DNA of 6,736 bases. Source: Streptosporangiaceae bacterium (GTDB taxonomy: Bacteria > Actinomycetota > Actinomycetes > Streptosporangiales > Streptosporangiaceae). The position numbers and the translations under genes were made by a program. The stretch lies in the NCBI GenBank assembly GCA_030052355.1, contig JASIGS010000221.1, forward strand, positions 1 to 6,736. Reading direction: 5' to 3'. Positions 1-6,614 of the stretch are shown here, in pieces. Every line of letters begins with the position of its first letter. Positions within the stretch are counted from its first letter, which is position 1. A model generated the notes under the pieces. It searched no databases. It had not been told where the DNA came from and saw nothing but the letters and a program-made list of their open reading frames with translations.

Positions 1-1623
1 GCCATCGGGGCCAAGATCCCCAAGGGCGTGCTGCTGTACGGCCCGCCTGGTACCGGCAAGACGCTGCTGGCCAGGGCCGTGGCTGGCGAGGCCGGGGTGC
101 CCTTCTACTCGATCTCCGGTTCTGACTTCGTTGAGATGTTTGTCGGTGTCGGCGCGTCCCGGGTCAGGGACCTGTTCGAGCAGGCCAAGGCCAACGCGCC
201 TGCCATCGTCTTCGTCGACGAGATCGACGCCGTCGGCCGCCACCGTGGTGCCGGCTTCGGCGGCGGCCACGACGAGCGCGAGCAGACGCTGAACCAGCTG
301 CTCGTCGAGCTGGACGGCTTCGACACCAAGGGCGGCGTCATCGTGATCGCCGCCACCAACAGGCCGGACATCCTCGACCCGGCACTGCTGCGGCCAGGAC
401 GGTTCGACCGGCAGATCGTGGTCGCCCAGCCCGACCTGGCAGGCCGCAAGGGCATCCTGCGGGTGCACGCCCGCGGTAAGCCGTTCGGGCCGGACGTGGA
501 CCTCGACGTCATCGCGAGGCGGACGCCGGGCTTCACCGGTGCTGACCTTGCCAACGTGATCAACGAAGGTGCCCTGCTGACTGCCAGGGCTAACCAGACT
601 CAGATCGCCATGGCCTCACTGGAGGAGGCGATCGACCGGGTCACCGCAGGGCCCAAGCGCAAGAGCGTGCTGCTCTCCGAGAAGGAACGCAAGATCATCG
701 CCTACCACGAGGGCGGCCACGCCCTGGTCGGCCACGCGCTGCCGAACGCAGACCCGGTCCACAAGATCACGATCATCCCGCGCGGCCGCGCGCTCGGCTA
801 CACCGCCGCTGCGCCTGCCGAGGACAAGTTCCTGGTCAGCCGCGCCGAGATGATGGACCAGCTAGCCATGCTGCTCGGCGGCCGGACCGCTGAAGAGCTT
901 GTGTTCCACGAGCCCACCACCGGCGCGGCCAACGACATCGAGAAGGCATCGTCGATAGCGCGCGGCATGGTGGTCGAGTACGGCATGAGCGAGCGGCTCG
1001 GCGCGCGGAAGTTCGGCACGGGCGACGGCGAGCCGTTCCTCGGCAGGGAGATGTCGCACGCGCGTGACTACTCGGAGGAGATCGCCTCCGCCATCGACGA
1101 CGAGGTCCGCAGGCTGATCGAGTCCGCGCACGACGAGGCTTGGGAGATCCTCGTCCAGTACCGCGACGTGCTCGATGAGCTCGTGCGCCAGCTCCTGGAG
1201 CACGAGACGTTGTCGCGTGAGCAGGTGCTGGAGATCTTCGCCCCGGTGCACAAGCGCCCGTCGCGCGGTTCCTACACCGGCTACGGCAAGCGGCTGCCGT
1301 CGGACCGGCCGCCGATCATGACGCCCAAGGAACTCGCGCTGACCGCGGCCGACGGCAAGGATGGTGAGTCGCTCGGCAACGGCCAGGGTGCCAGCGCGGC
1401 CGGACTTCCGGCAGGCCCGTCGGGCAGTTCGTCCGGGTTCGGCAGCCCGCCGGGCGGCGGGTCGTCGAGCTCGCTGGGTGGTGCGAGCCCGCTCGGCGGC
1501 GGCACACCGCTGGGTGGCGCGAGCCCGCTCGGCGGCGGCAATCCGTTCGGCAACCCGATCAACGACCCACCAGGGCGTGACGGCTCGGCCAACGGCGGCT
1601 CGGCAGATGGCGAGTCCCGTTGA
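1..1623 (+). CDS. ftsH: ATP-dependent zinc metalloprotease FtsH, 3' part (N-terminus outside window)
   Basis: FtsH is a membrane-anchored hexameric protease that unfolds and degrades misfolded membrane proteins and selected soluble regulators using ATP. The reading frame is open from base 1, so the gene is cut by the window edge and 540 C-terminal residues are visible. The GTG at 28 lies inside the AAA+ core and is not a real start. In visible-residue numbering I see Walker A GPPGTGKT (14-21), the pore-loop FVG (about 47-49), Walker B with VDEID (about 72-76), the second region of homology from ATNRPD to GRFDR (118-137, arginine fingers near 131 and 134), the zinc motif HEGGH (236-240, bases 706-720) and the third zinc ligand Asp312 in NDIEKA. 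The membrane segments must lie upstream. After about residue 450 the chain becomes a Gly/Ser/Pro tail with tandem repeats. The stop overlaps the folE start by 4 nt, suggesting coupled translation. Confidence 0.97.
   Translation, partial: AIGAKIPKGVLLYGPPGTGKTLLARAVAGEAGVPFYSISGSDFVEMFVGVGASRVRDLFEQAKANAPAIVFVDEIDAVGRHRGAGFGGGHDEREQTLNQLLVELDGFDTKGGVIVIAATNRPDILDPALLRPGRFDRQIVVAQPDLAGRKGILRVHARGKPFGPDVDLDVIARRTPGFTGADLANVINEGALLTARANQTQIAMASLEEAIDRVTAGPKRKSVLLSEKERKIIAYHEGGHALVGHALPNADPVHKITIIPRGRALGYTAAAPAEDKFLVSRAEMMDQLAMLLGGRTAEELVFHEPTTGAANDIEKASSIARGMVVEYGMSERLGARKFGTGDGEPFLGREMSHARDYSEEIASAIDDEVRRLIESAHDEAWEILVQYRDVLDELVRQLLEHETLSREQVLEIFAPVHKRPSRGSYTGYGKRLPSDRPPIMTPKELALTAADGKDGESLGNGQGASAAGLPAGPSGSSSGFGSPPGGGSSSSLGGASPLGGGTPLGGASPLGGGNPFGNPINDPPGRDGSANGGSADGESR
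1474..1545 (+). repeat. Two-copy 36-bp tandem repeat encoding [10 protein letters not shown](T/N)P in the FtsH tail
   Basis: Two in-frame copies, 1474-1509 and 1510-1545, agree at 33 of 36 bases and encode the 12-residue units [12 protein letters not shown] and [13 protein letters not shown] partial, diverged third unit (FGNP) follows. The repeat lies in the disordered-looking Gly/Ser/Pro-rich C-terminal tail of FtsH, outside the protease domain. One difference is a synonymous third-base change. The other two bases change Thr to Asn. This looks like a coding minisatellite that can expand or shrink by slippage. A role in binding partners is possible but unproven. Confidence 0.85.
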
Positions 1624-2198
1624 GCCTAGGCTTCGATCTGCCCAGGATCGAGAGCGCGGTCAGGGAGATCCTCTTCGCGATAGGCGAAGACCCTGACCGC
1701 GATGGTCTCCGGGACACGCCCGCGAGGGTGGCGCGCGCCTATGCCGAGCAGTTTGCCGGCCTCGGCCTGAACGCCTCCGACGTGCTCACGACCGTCTTTG
1801 ACGCCGACTACGACGAGATGGTCATCGTCCGCGACATCGAGTTGTACTCGACCTGCGAGCATCATCTCGTCCCCTTCATCGGCGTGGCGCACGTCGGCTA
1901 TGTCCCGAATGAGAAGGGCCAGATCACCGGATTGTCCAAGCTAGCGAGGCTGGTCGACGTCTTTGCCCGCCGCCCGCAGGTCCAGGAGCGGATGACCAGC
2001 CAGATAGCCGACGCGCTGATGGATACGCTGGATCCGCGCGGGGTTATCGTCATTATTGAAGCTGAACATCTGTGCATGTCCATGCGTGGAGTGCGCAAGC
2101 CCGGCGCCAAGACCGTGACGTCTGCCGTGCGCGGTTGCTTCCTGAGCTCGGAGAGCACCAGGGCCGAAGCGATGAGCTTGCTGACGGGCCGCCGCTGA
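1620..2198 (+). CDS. folE: GTP cyclohydrolase I (FolE)
   Basis: FolE catalyses the first step of folate biosynthesis in the cytoplasm, converting GTP to 7,8-dihydroneopterin triphosphate and formate. The 192-residue product matches the family along its length. It contains GEDPDRDGL (about 22-30), the zinc-site segment [10 protein letters not shown] with Cys79 and His82, [10 protein letters not shown] (about 104-113), [13 protein letters not shown] (118-130), and [11 protein letters not shown] with the second zinc cysteine Cys152. The chosen start is the TTG at 1620, which overlaps the ftsH stop as TTGA. No ATG or GTG lies in frame just upstream, and the next conserved block begins within about 15 residues. 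The N-terminus is a little shorter than in the M. tuberculosis protein as I recall it. There is only a weak purine-rich stretch (GGCGAG, 1609-1614) ahead of the start, so translation probably depends on coupling to ftsH. Confidence 0.96.
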   Translation: MSLGFDLPRIESAVREILFAIGEDPDRDGLRDTPARVARAYAEQFAGLGLNASDVLTTVFDADYDEMVIVRDIELYSTCEHHLVPFIGVAHVGYVPNEKGQITGLSKLARLVDVFARRPQVQERMTSQIADALMDTLDPRGVIVIIEAEHLCMSMRGVRKPGAKTVTSAVRGCFLSSESTRAEAMSLLTGRR

Positions 2199-2218
2199 CC
2201 GATCGGCGCGGCCTTGAA

Positions 2219-2241
2219 ATGCTGGCGTTTGCCCCCAGCGT
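2219..2241 (+). other. Possible hairpin between folE and the MprF-like gene
   Basis: Bases 2219-2225 (ATGCTGG) can pair with 2235-2241 (CCAGCGT), giving a 7-bp stem with one G-U pair and a 9-nt loop. It begins 20 nt after the folE stop and ends just before the candidate start codons of the next gene. No T-run follows, so it is not a standard intrinsic terminator. It could attenuate read-through, modulate translation initiation or be chance in G+C-rich DNA. Confidence 0.25.
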
Positions 2242-2247
2242 CGGCCG

Positions 2248-4179
2248 GTGATGACTACGCTGATGCCCCGTGAGCCGGGGCCTGACCAGTTGTCGGATAT
2301 GACGAATCGAACCGGTATAGCCCCGGCAGAGCCGACGGTCGCTGACGGCGAACTCGCGCCGTTGGCGCCGTTTGCGCGGCCGATCGACCGGCGCCGGGAG
2401 CGGCGCTGGGTGCCACTGGTCATCGGGTTGATGGCGCTGGTCATCGGGCTCGGCTACATACTCGAGGGCATCGACCCCGGGCTGTTCCACAGCGGTCTGC
2501 GCGGAATTCAGACCGTTGCTCCTGGCACGATCCTCAGCCTGACCCGGCCAGCGGACGTCATCATCGGGCTGTCGTTGCTGATGCTGTCGCACGGCCTGCG
2601 CAGGCGCAAACGCCGGGCGTGGGCGGCCGTGATGGCCATTCTTGCCGCCGGACTGATCCTGCATACGCTGCTCAGCCTCGTCATTCACCGGCTCGATTCC
2701 TCCGTGCCCGCACTGCCGGTGCACCCGGTGGCAGACGTGTTCTCGGCCGTCCTGCTGATTGCGCTGTTCCTGTTCCGGCAGCAGTTCTACGCGGCCGGCG
2801 ATCCCCGCTCGCGGTGGCGCGCGCTCTGGCTGCTCTGCGGCCTGCTGGTGGCGGACCTGAGCATCGGGCTCGTCTACCTGGCGGTGGCCAGGGGCCTGCT
2901 GGCGGACTACACACTGTGGCAGCGCGTCTATTCGGTAGCGCAGAACCTGGTCGGATTCTCTGGGCCAGTGCAGTTCAGGACCGAGACCGGGACAGACCAC
3001 TTCGGCTTCCTGATGGGCGGGCTTGGGCTGTTCACCCTTATCGTCGCCGCTTTCATGTTCCTGCGCCCAGCGCGGCCGATCAGCAGGCTCTCCCGGGCCG
3101 ACGAGGACAGCATCAGGGAACTCCTCGACAAGCATGGCGACCAGGACTCGCTCGGGTACTTCGCGCTGCGCGACGACAAGAGCATTCTCTGGTCCCCGTC
3201 GCAGAAGGCCTGCATCGGCTACCGGGTGCTCTCCGGCGTGATGCTCGCCAGCGGGGACCCGATCGGAGATCCTGAGGCCTGGCCCGGCGCCATTCACCGG
3301 TTCCTCGACGAGGCGGCAATGCACGCCTGGGTTCCCGCGGTCATCGGCTGCAGCGAGCTCGGCGCGGAGGTGTGGTGCCGCGAAGGTGGCATGACCGCGC
3401 TCGAGCTCGGCGACGAGGCCGTCGTGACCGTCGCCGACTTCACCCTGCAGGGCAGGTCGATGCGAAACGTGCGGCAGATGGTCAGCCGGGTCTGCCGCCA
3501 GGGTTACCAGGCGGAAGTCCGCAGAGTCTCCGACATCCCGCGGGCCGAGATCGATCGCATGATCCGCCAGGCCGATAGCTGGCGCGGCAGTCCGACCGAG
3601 CGCGGATTTTCCATGGCGCTCGGCCGGGTCGGCTACCCGGAAGACGGTTGCTGCGTCGTCGCCACTGCCACCCAGAACGGCGTGCTACGGGCGCTGCTGC
3701 ACTTCGTGCCCTGGGGCACCGACGGCTTGTCGCTCGACCTGATGCGCAGGGACAGGTCGGCGGCCCCGGGCCTGAACGACTTCCTGATCGTCGAGGCGAT
3801 CAAGTCAGCTTCGGACCTCGGCGTCAAGCGCGTGTCGCTGAATTTTGCTGTCTTCCGTGCCGCGCTGGAACGCGGCGAGCGGATCGGCGCTGGTCCCGTG
3901 CTGCGAGCATGGCGCAGGTTCCTGCTGTTCCTGTCGCGGTGGTTCCAGATTGAGTCGCTCTACAAGTTCAACGCCAAGTTCAGCCCGCAATGGGTGCCCC
4001 GCTTCCTGGTGTTCCCTGGGCCCAGCGACGCACCGCGGATCGGTATCGCGGCGCTTGAGGCGGAGGCGTTCCTGGTCTGGCCCACGATCGAGATCCGCAG
4101 GATCGCCAGGAAGCTGGGCCTTACCCGGCTCAGGCGGCGTCTGGTCGCTCTGTCCCAGCAGCACCCTGGCGGTGAGTGA
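2248..4179 (+). CDS. MprF/LysX-like membrane protein with phosphatidylglycerol aminoacyltransferase domain (DUF2156)
   Basis: The product (643 residues from the GTG at 2248) looks like an aminoacyl-phosphatidylglycerol synthase, a membrane enzyme that moves an amino acid, typically lysine, from aminoacyl-tRNA onto phosphatidylglycerol and so reduces the negative charge of the membrane. About six hydrophobic segments lie near residues 54-73, 95-116, 124-147, 161-177, 191-214 and 251-272. A soluble domain follows from about 280, with blocks resembling the LysX/DUF2156 family: SGDPIGDPEAW (335-345), GFSMALGRVG (453-462), FVPWGTDGLSLDLMRRD (486-502), VSLNFAVFR (529-537) and SLYKFNAKF (570-578). 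Full-size MprF has about 14 membrane helices and mycobacterial LysX carries a C-terminal LysRS. This protein has neither the extra flippase helices nor LysRS. The start is uncertain: ATG 2251, 2263 or 2299 are also in frame and none has a clear ribosome binding site. The amino acid and lipid specificity cannot be read from the sequence. Confidence 0.85.
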   Translation: MMTTLMPREPGPDQLSDMTNRTGIAPAEPTVADGELAPLAPFARPIDRRRERRWVPLVIGLMALVIGLGYILEGIDPGLFHSGLRGIQTVAPGTILSLTRPADVIIGLSLLMLSHGLRRRKRRAWAAVMAILAAGLILHTLLSLVIHRLDSSVPALPVHPVADVFSAVLLIALFLFRQQFYAAGDPRSRWRALWLLCGLLVADLSIGLVYLAVARGLLADYTLWQRVYSVAQNLVGFSGPVQFRTETGTDHFGFLMGGLGLFTLIVAAFMFLRPARPISRLSRADEDSIRELLDKHGDQDSLGYFALRDDKSILWSPSQKACIGYRVLSGVMLASGDPIGDPEAWPGAIHRFLDEAAMHAWVPAVIGCSELGAEVWCREGGMTALELGDEAVVTVADFTLQGRSMRNVRQMVSRVCRQGYQAEVRRVSDIPRAEIDRMIRQADSWRGSPTERGFSMALGRVGYPEDGCCVVATATQNGVLRALLHFVPWGTDGLSLDLMRRDRSAAPGLNDFLIVEAIKSASDLGVKRVSLNFAVFRAALERGERIGAGPVLRAWRRFLLFLSRWFQIESLYKFNAKFSPQWVPRFLVFPGPSDAPRIGIAALEAEAFLVWPTIEIRRIARKLGLTRLRRRLVALSQQHPGGE

Positions 4180-4217
4180 GTCGCTTGCGGCTGTACGGGC
4201 TGCCGTGGCTTAGTGAT

Positions 4218-4231
4218 CCAGGGGCCCCTGG
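4218..4231. promoter_or_regulatory. 14-bp perfect palindrome upstream of folP
   Basis: CCAGGGGCCCCTGG is a perfect 14-bp inverted repeat in the 91-nt gap before folP. Its centre is about 46 bp upstream of the folP start codon, which is also the inferred transcription start, a position compatible with an operator next to the -35 region. It has no loop and no T-run, so it is a poor terminator. No regulator is known to me for this exact site, and in DNA this rich in G+C a short palindrome may be accidental. Confidence 0.3.
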
Positions 4232-4258
4232 CGAGCACGGGCCCGCCCGGGCAGCACG

Positions 4259-4264
4259 TAGATT
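4259..4264 (+). promoter_or_regulatory. Candidate -10 element of a leaderless folP promoter
   Basis: TAGATT fits the actinobacterial -10 pattern TANNNT and ends 6 nt before the folP ATG at 4271. With the usual distance from -10 to transcription start, the transcript would begin at or next to the A of the start codon. There is no Shine-Dalgarno-like sequence before this ATG, which agrees with leaderless translation, common in actinobacteria. I see no good -35 hexamer at 17-18 nt upstream. Confidence 0.5.
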
Positions 4265-4270
4265 AGCGAC

Positions 4271-5146
4271 ATGAGCCGCGAGGGTAACCGGCTGCCGGAG
4301 GCCGGCCGTTGCCTCGTCATGGGCGTCGTCAACGTCACGCCTGACTCGTTCTCCGACGGCGGGACATGGCTGGAGCCCGACAAGGCGATAGCGCACGGGC
4401 TCGAACTCGCCAGCCAGGGCGCGGATATCATCGACGTGGGCGGCGAGTCGACCAGGCCAGGCGCGCAGCGCGTCCCTGTGCAGGACGAACTCGGCAGGGT
4501 GATGCCCGTCGTGACCGCCCTGGCCGAGGCCGGCTGCTATGTGAGCATCGATACGATGCGCGCAGAAGTAGCGAACCGTGCGCTAGCGGCTGGCGCAAGG
4601 ATGGTGAACGACGTCAGCGGGGGCCTCGCGGATCCTGACATGCCTGGCATGGTGGGCACGGCTGGGGTCCCGTATGTGGTGATGCACTGGCGCGGGCACA
4701 GTTCGGACATGTATGGCCCGGCGGTGTACGCGGATGTCGTCGCCGAGGTGCGAGCGGAGCTCGGCCGTCGGGTCCGCGCCATCGTGGCGGCCGGCGTTGA
4801 CCCAGCGATGATCATCCTCGACCCGGGTCTCGGCTTCGCCAAGCGCCCAGAGCACAACTGGAGGCTGCTCGCGAGCCTGGACCTCGTCAGCCGGCCGTCA
4901 GGTTTCGACAAGCCTTTTCCTGTGCTGGTGGCCGGATCGAGGAAGGGATTCCTCGGCAAGCTGCTCGCCGGGCCGGACAACGCCCCGCGTCCGTTCATCC
5001 GCAGTGACGACGCCACCATTGCGCTCACCGCGCTCGCGGTGGCTTCTGGCGCCTGGTGCGTGCGTGTGCACGTCGTGCCGGGCAATCTGGACGCCGTCAA
5101 GGTTGCCACGAGATGGCGCCAGGAAACGCTGGCAGGCGCTGGCTGA
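4271..5146 (+). CDS. folP: Dihydropteroate synthase (FolP)
   Basis: FolP condenses 6-hydroxymethyl-7,8-dihydropterin pyrophosphate with p-aminobenzoate to form 7,8-dihydropteroate, and is the target of sulfonamides. The 291-residue product has the usual TIM-barrel signatures in order: MGVVNVTPDSFSDGG (17-31), DIIDVGGESTRPGA (52-65), VSIDTMR (91-97), MVNDVSGG (111-118), VVMHWRG (136-142), ILDPGLGFAK (182-191) and the substrate-binding SRK (223-225). The C-terminal motif usually read as RVHDV is RVHVV here (about 265-269): the Arg and His are kept, but the Asp is Val. The ATG at 4271 gives a family-like N-terminus. It lacks a ribosome binding site but follows a TANNNT box at leaderless distance. 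The length is slightly above the M. tuberculosis FolP1 I recall (about 280). The stop shares one base with the folB-folK start. Confidence 0.96.
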   Translation: MSREGNRLPEAGRCLVMGVVNVTPDSFSDGGTWLEPDKAIAHGLELASQGADIIDVGGESTRPGAQRVPVQDELGRVMPVVTALAEAGCYVSIDTMRAEVANRALAAGARMVNDVSGGLADPDMPGMVGTAGVPYVVMHWRGHSSDMYGPAVYADVVAEVRAELGRRVRAIVAAGVDPAMIILDPGLGFAKRPEHNWRLLASLDLVSRPSGFDKPFPVLVAGSRKGFLGKLLAGPDNAPRPFIRSDDATIALTALAVASGAWCVRVHVVPGNLDAVKVATRWRQETLAGAG

Positions 5147-6048
5147 TGCTGGACAGGATTTCCATCACCGGGCTGCGCGTCCGCGGGCGGCATGGAGTCT
5201 ACGAGGCTGAGCGACAGCAGGGCCAGGACTTCATCGTGGACGCGGTGCTCTGGCTGGATACAGCACCGGCCGCCGCGGACGACGACCTGGCGAAGACGGC
5301 GGACTACGGAGTGATCGCCCGCCGGCTTGCCCGAATCGTCGGCGGTGAGCCCGTCGCGCTGATCGAGACGCTGGCGGACCGGCTTGCCGCAGCTTGCCTG
5401 GAGGAGAACTCGGTACGCGAAGCCGAGATCACCGTGCACAAGCCACAGGCGCCGGTGGATCAGGAGGTAGCCGACATCGCGGTGACAGTTCGCCGGGCCG
5501 CCCCAGCGAGGCCCGTGGTGTTGTCACTAGGCAGCAACCTCGGCGATAGGGCGGCCAACTTGCAGCATGCCGTGACAGCGTTGTGCGGGAACGGTCTGGT
5601 CTGCCGCCGGGTGTCGGCCGTCTACCAGACCGAGCCGGTCGGCGGACCAGAGCAGGACGATTACCTGAACGCGGTGCTGCTGGCGGACAGCACGCTGACC
5701 GGCAAACAGGTGCTGGCCCTGTGCATGGCCGCCGAGACCGCCAGCGGCCGGGTCAGGACCGTTCGCTGGGGACCGCGGACGCTCGACGTGGACATCATCA
5801 GTTACGGGAACGAAGTCAGCGCCGATCCCGACCTTACGTTGCCGCATCCGCGCGCATACGAGCGGGCGTTCGTTCTGGTTCCCTGGCTCGAACTGGATCC
5901 GGACGCCTGGCTGCCCGGTCACGGTGCCGTCGCCAGGCTGCCGGCGGCCGCCGCTGGCTCTGGCGTTCGCAGGCTGGCCAGTCCGCGGCTCGTCCTGCCT
6001 GGTGCGGAGCCGGAAGCAGCCGACGACGAGGTGGCACCATGCAGCTGA
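5146..6048 (+). CDS. folBK: Fused dihydroneopterin aldolase / hydroxymethyldihydropterin pyrophosphokinase (FolB-FolK)
   Basis: One 300-residue frame carries two successive folate enzymes. Residues 1 to about 118 are FolB, which cleaves 7,8-dihydroneopterin to 6-hydroxymethyl-dihydropterin and glycolaldehyde. I see RGRHGVYEAER (13-23), with Glu22, Tyr54 and Lys99 (in VHKPQAP) in the places expected for the catalytic Glu, Tyr and Lys. Residues from about 124 are FolK, which transfers pyrophosphate from ATP to that product: LSLGSNLGDR (126-135), YQTEPVGG (160-167), RWGPRTLDVDII (207-218, with magnesium ligands Asp214 and Asp216) and LPHPRAYERAFVL (232-244). An acidic, low-complexity tail follows. 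The ATG at 5146 is chosen because it overlaps the folP stop by one base and starts directly at the FolB fold. An in-frame start at 5056 would add 30 residues read from inside folP. No stop separates the domains. The linker is only a few residues (AAPARP, 118-123). Confidence 0.95.
   Translation: MLDRISITGLRVRGRHGVYEAERQQGQDFIVDAVLWLDTAPAAADDDLAKTADYGVIARRLARIVGGEPVALIETLADRLAAACLEENSVREAEITVHKPQAPVDQEVADIAVTVRRAAPARPVVLSLGSNLGDRAANLQHAVTALCGNGLVCRRVSAVYQTEPVGGPEQDDYLNAVLLADSTLTGKQVLALCMAAETASGRVRTVRWGPRTLDVDIISYGNEVSADPDLTLPHPRAYERAFVLVPWLELDPDAWLPGHGAVARLPAAAAGSGVRRLASPRLVLPGAEPEAADDEVAPCS
6028..6034 (+). promoter_or_regulatory. Ribosome binding site for the DUF3180 gene
   Basis: GAGGTGG lies inside the 3' end of folBK. 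Its GAGG core ends 7 nt before the ATG at 6039. It is the clearest Shine-Dalgarno sequence in the window and fixes the start of the downstream gene, which overlaps folBK by 10 nt. Confidence 0.7.
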
Positions 6049-6530
6049 CCCGACCCGGGACGCTGGCCGGCATCTTCGCGCTGTGCACGCTGGCAGGCTG
6101 GCTTGCCGTCCGCAAGACGTTCGCCAGCTTGCCGCTGCTTCCGGTCGGCCTGATCTGGGTGCTGCTCGGTCTTGCTATCGCCGAGACGCTCGTGGCCAGG
6201 CACATCCGGCGCAGGATCTCCAGTCCAGGTACAGGCAAGCCGCTGGCGGCGATAGCGGTGGCCCGGCTCGTCGCGCTGGCGAAAGCCAGCTCTGCCGCGG
6301 CCGCTGCGCTCGCCGGCCTCTCGGCCGGCTTCCTGATCTACTTGCTTGGCATGCTGGACAAGACCCTGCCGGCCCGGGACGCCAAGGTCGCCGGCGCGAC
6401 GTTGGTCGCTGCCGCCGCCCTCGTCTGCGCCGCCCTGTACCTGGAGCACTGCTGCCGTGCCCCCAAGCCGCCGGACGACCGGGAGGACGAGTCGATGCGG
6501 CGAAGCGACGACTGGCAATGGCACTCGTGA
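6039..6530 (+). CDS. Small four-helix membrane protein, DUF3180 family, unknown function
   Basis: The 163-residue product has four hydrophobic stretches, near residues 8-24, 33-54, 83-105 and 116-135. A basic loop with RHIRRRI lies at 54-60, and the charged C-terminal tail contains CCRAPKPPDDRED. The size, the four membrane segments, the 'CRxPxPPD'-like tail and above all the position directly after folK fit the actinobacterial DUF3180 family (Rv3605c in M. tuberculosis, as I recall). No enzymatic motif is visible and I know of no established function. The start ATG at 6039 has a good ribosome binding site and overlaps the folBK stop by 10 nt, so the two genes are probably translated together. 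The link to folate synthesis is inferred only from this conserved linkage. Transport or membrane tethering would be guesses. Confidence 0.85.
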   Translation: MQLTRPGTLAGIFALCTLAGWLAVRKTFASLPLLPVGLIWVLLGLAIAETLVARHIRRRISSPGTGKPLAAIAVARLVALAKASSAAAAALAGLSAGFLIYLLGMLDKTLPARDAKVAGATLVAAAALVCAALYLEHCCRAPKPPDDREDESMRRSDDWQWHS

Positions 6531-6598
6531 CACCGCGCAGCGTGCCCCGGCCGGGCTCGCGCGGCCGCTGTCGGGCAGGATTTCTTCCGCATCGATTC

Positions 6599-6604
6599 GA
6601 GAGG
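6599..6604 (+). promoter_or_regulatory. Candidate ribosome binding site for the VOC-family gene
   Basis: GAGAGG ends 10 nt before the GTG at 6615, and a second purine run (GGAAG, 6607-6611) lies 3 nt before it. GTG 6615 is the only plausible in-frame start between the upstream stop and the conserved part of the protein. The spacing is slightly long for the first site and short for the second, so the assignment is tentative. Confidence 0.4.
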
Positions 6605-6614
6605 TCGGAAGCCG

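Noticed and set aside
1474..1545. CRISPR-like or non-coding repeat array
   Set aside because: The repeats are directly adjacent, in frame, only two copies, and encode a low-complexity protein tail.
2214..2219. TTGAAA as a -35 box for the MprF-like gene
   Set aside because: No TANNNT-like -10 lies at 16-19 nt downstream. The nearest (TACGCT, 2256) is too far away.
2053..3324. 423-residue open frame on the minus strand
   Set aside because: It lies antisense to folE and the MprF-like gene, its translation is a charged low-complexity mix without recognisable motifs, and long antisense frames are expected in G+C-rich coding DNA.
5056..5145. Upstream in-frame start for folB-folK
   Set aside because: The extra 30 residues come from inside the folP coding region and have no FolB similarity. 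The ATG at 5146 fits the family N-terminus.
4537..5439. 300-residue open frame on the minus strand
   Set aside because: It is antisense to folP and folBK, both of which have clear catalytic motifs. It looks like a shadow frame.
6544..6569. Terminator after the DUF3180 gene
   Set aside because: Short G+C palindromes (CCCGGCCGGG and GCGGCCGC) are present, but no T-run follows. In this base composition they are not convincing.
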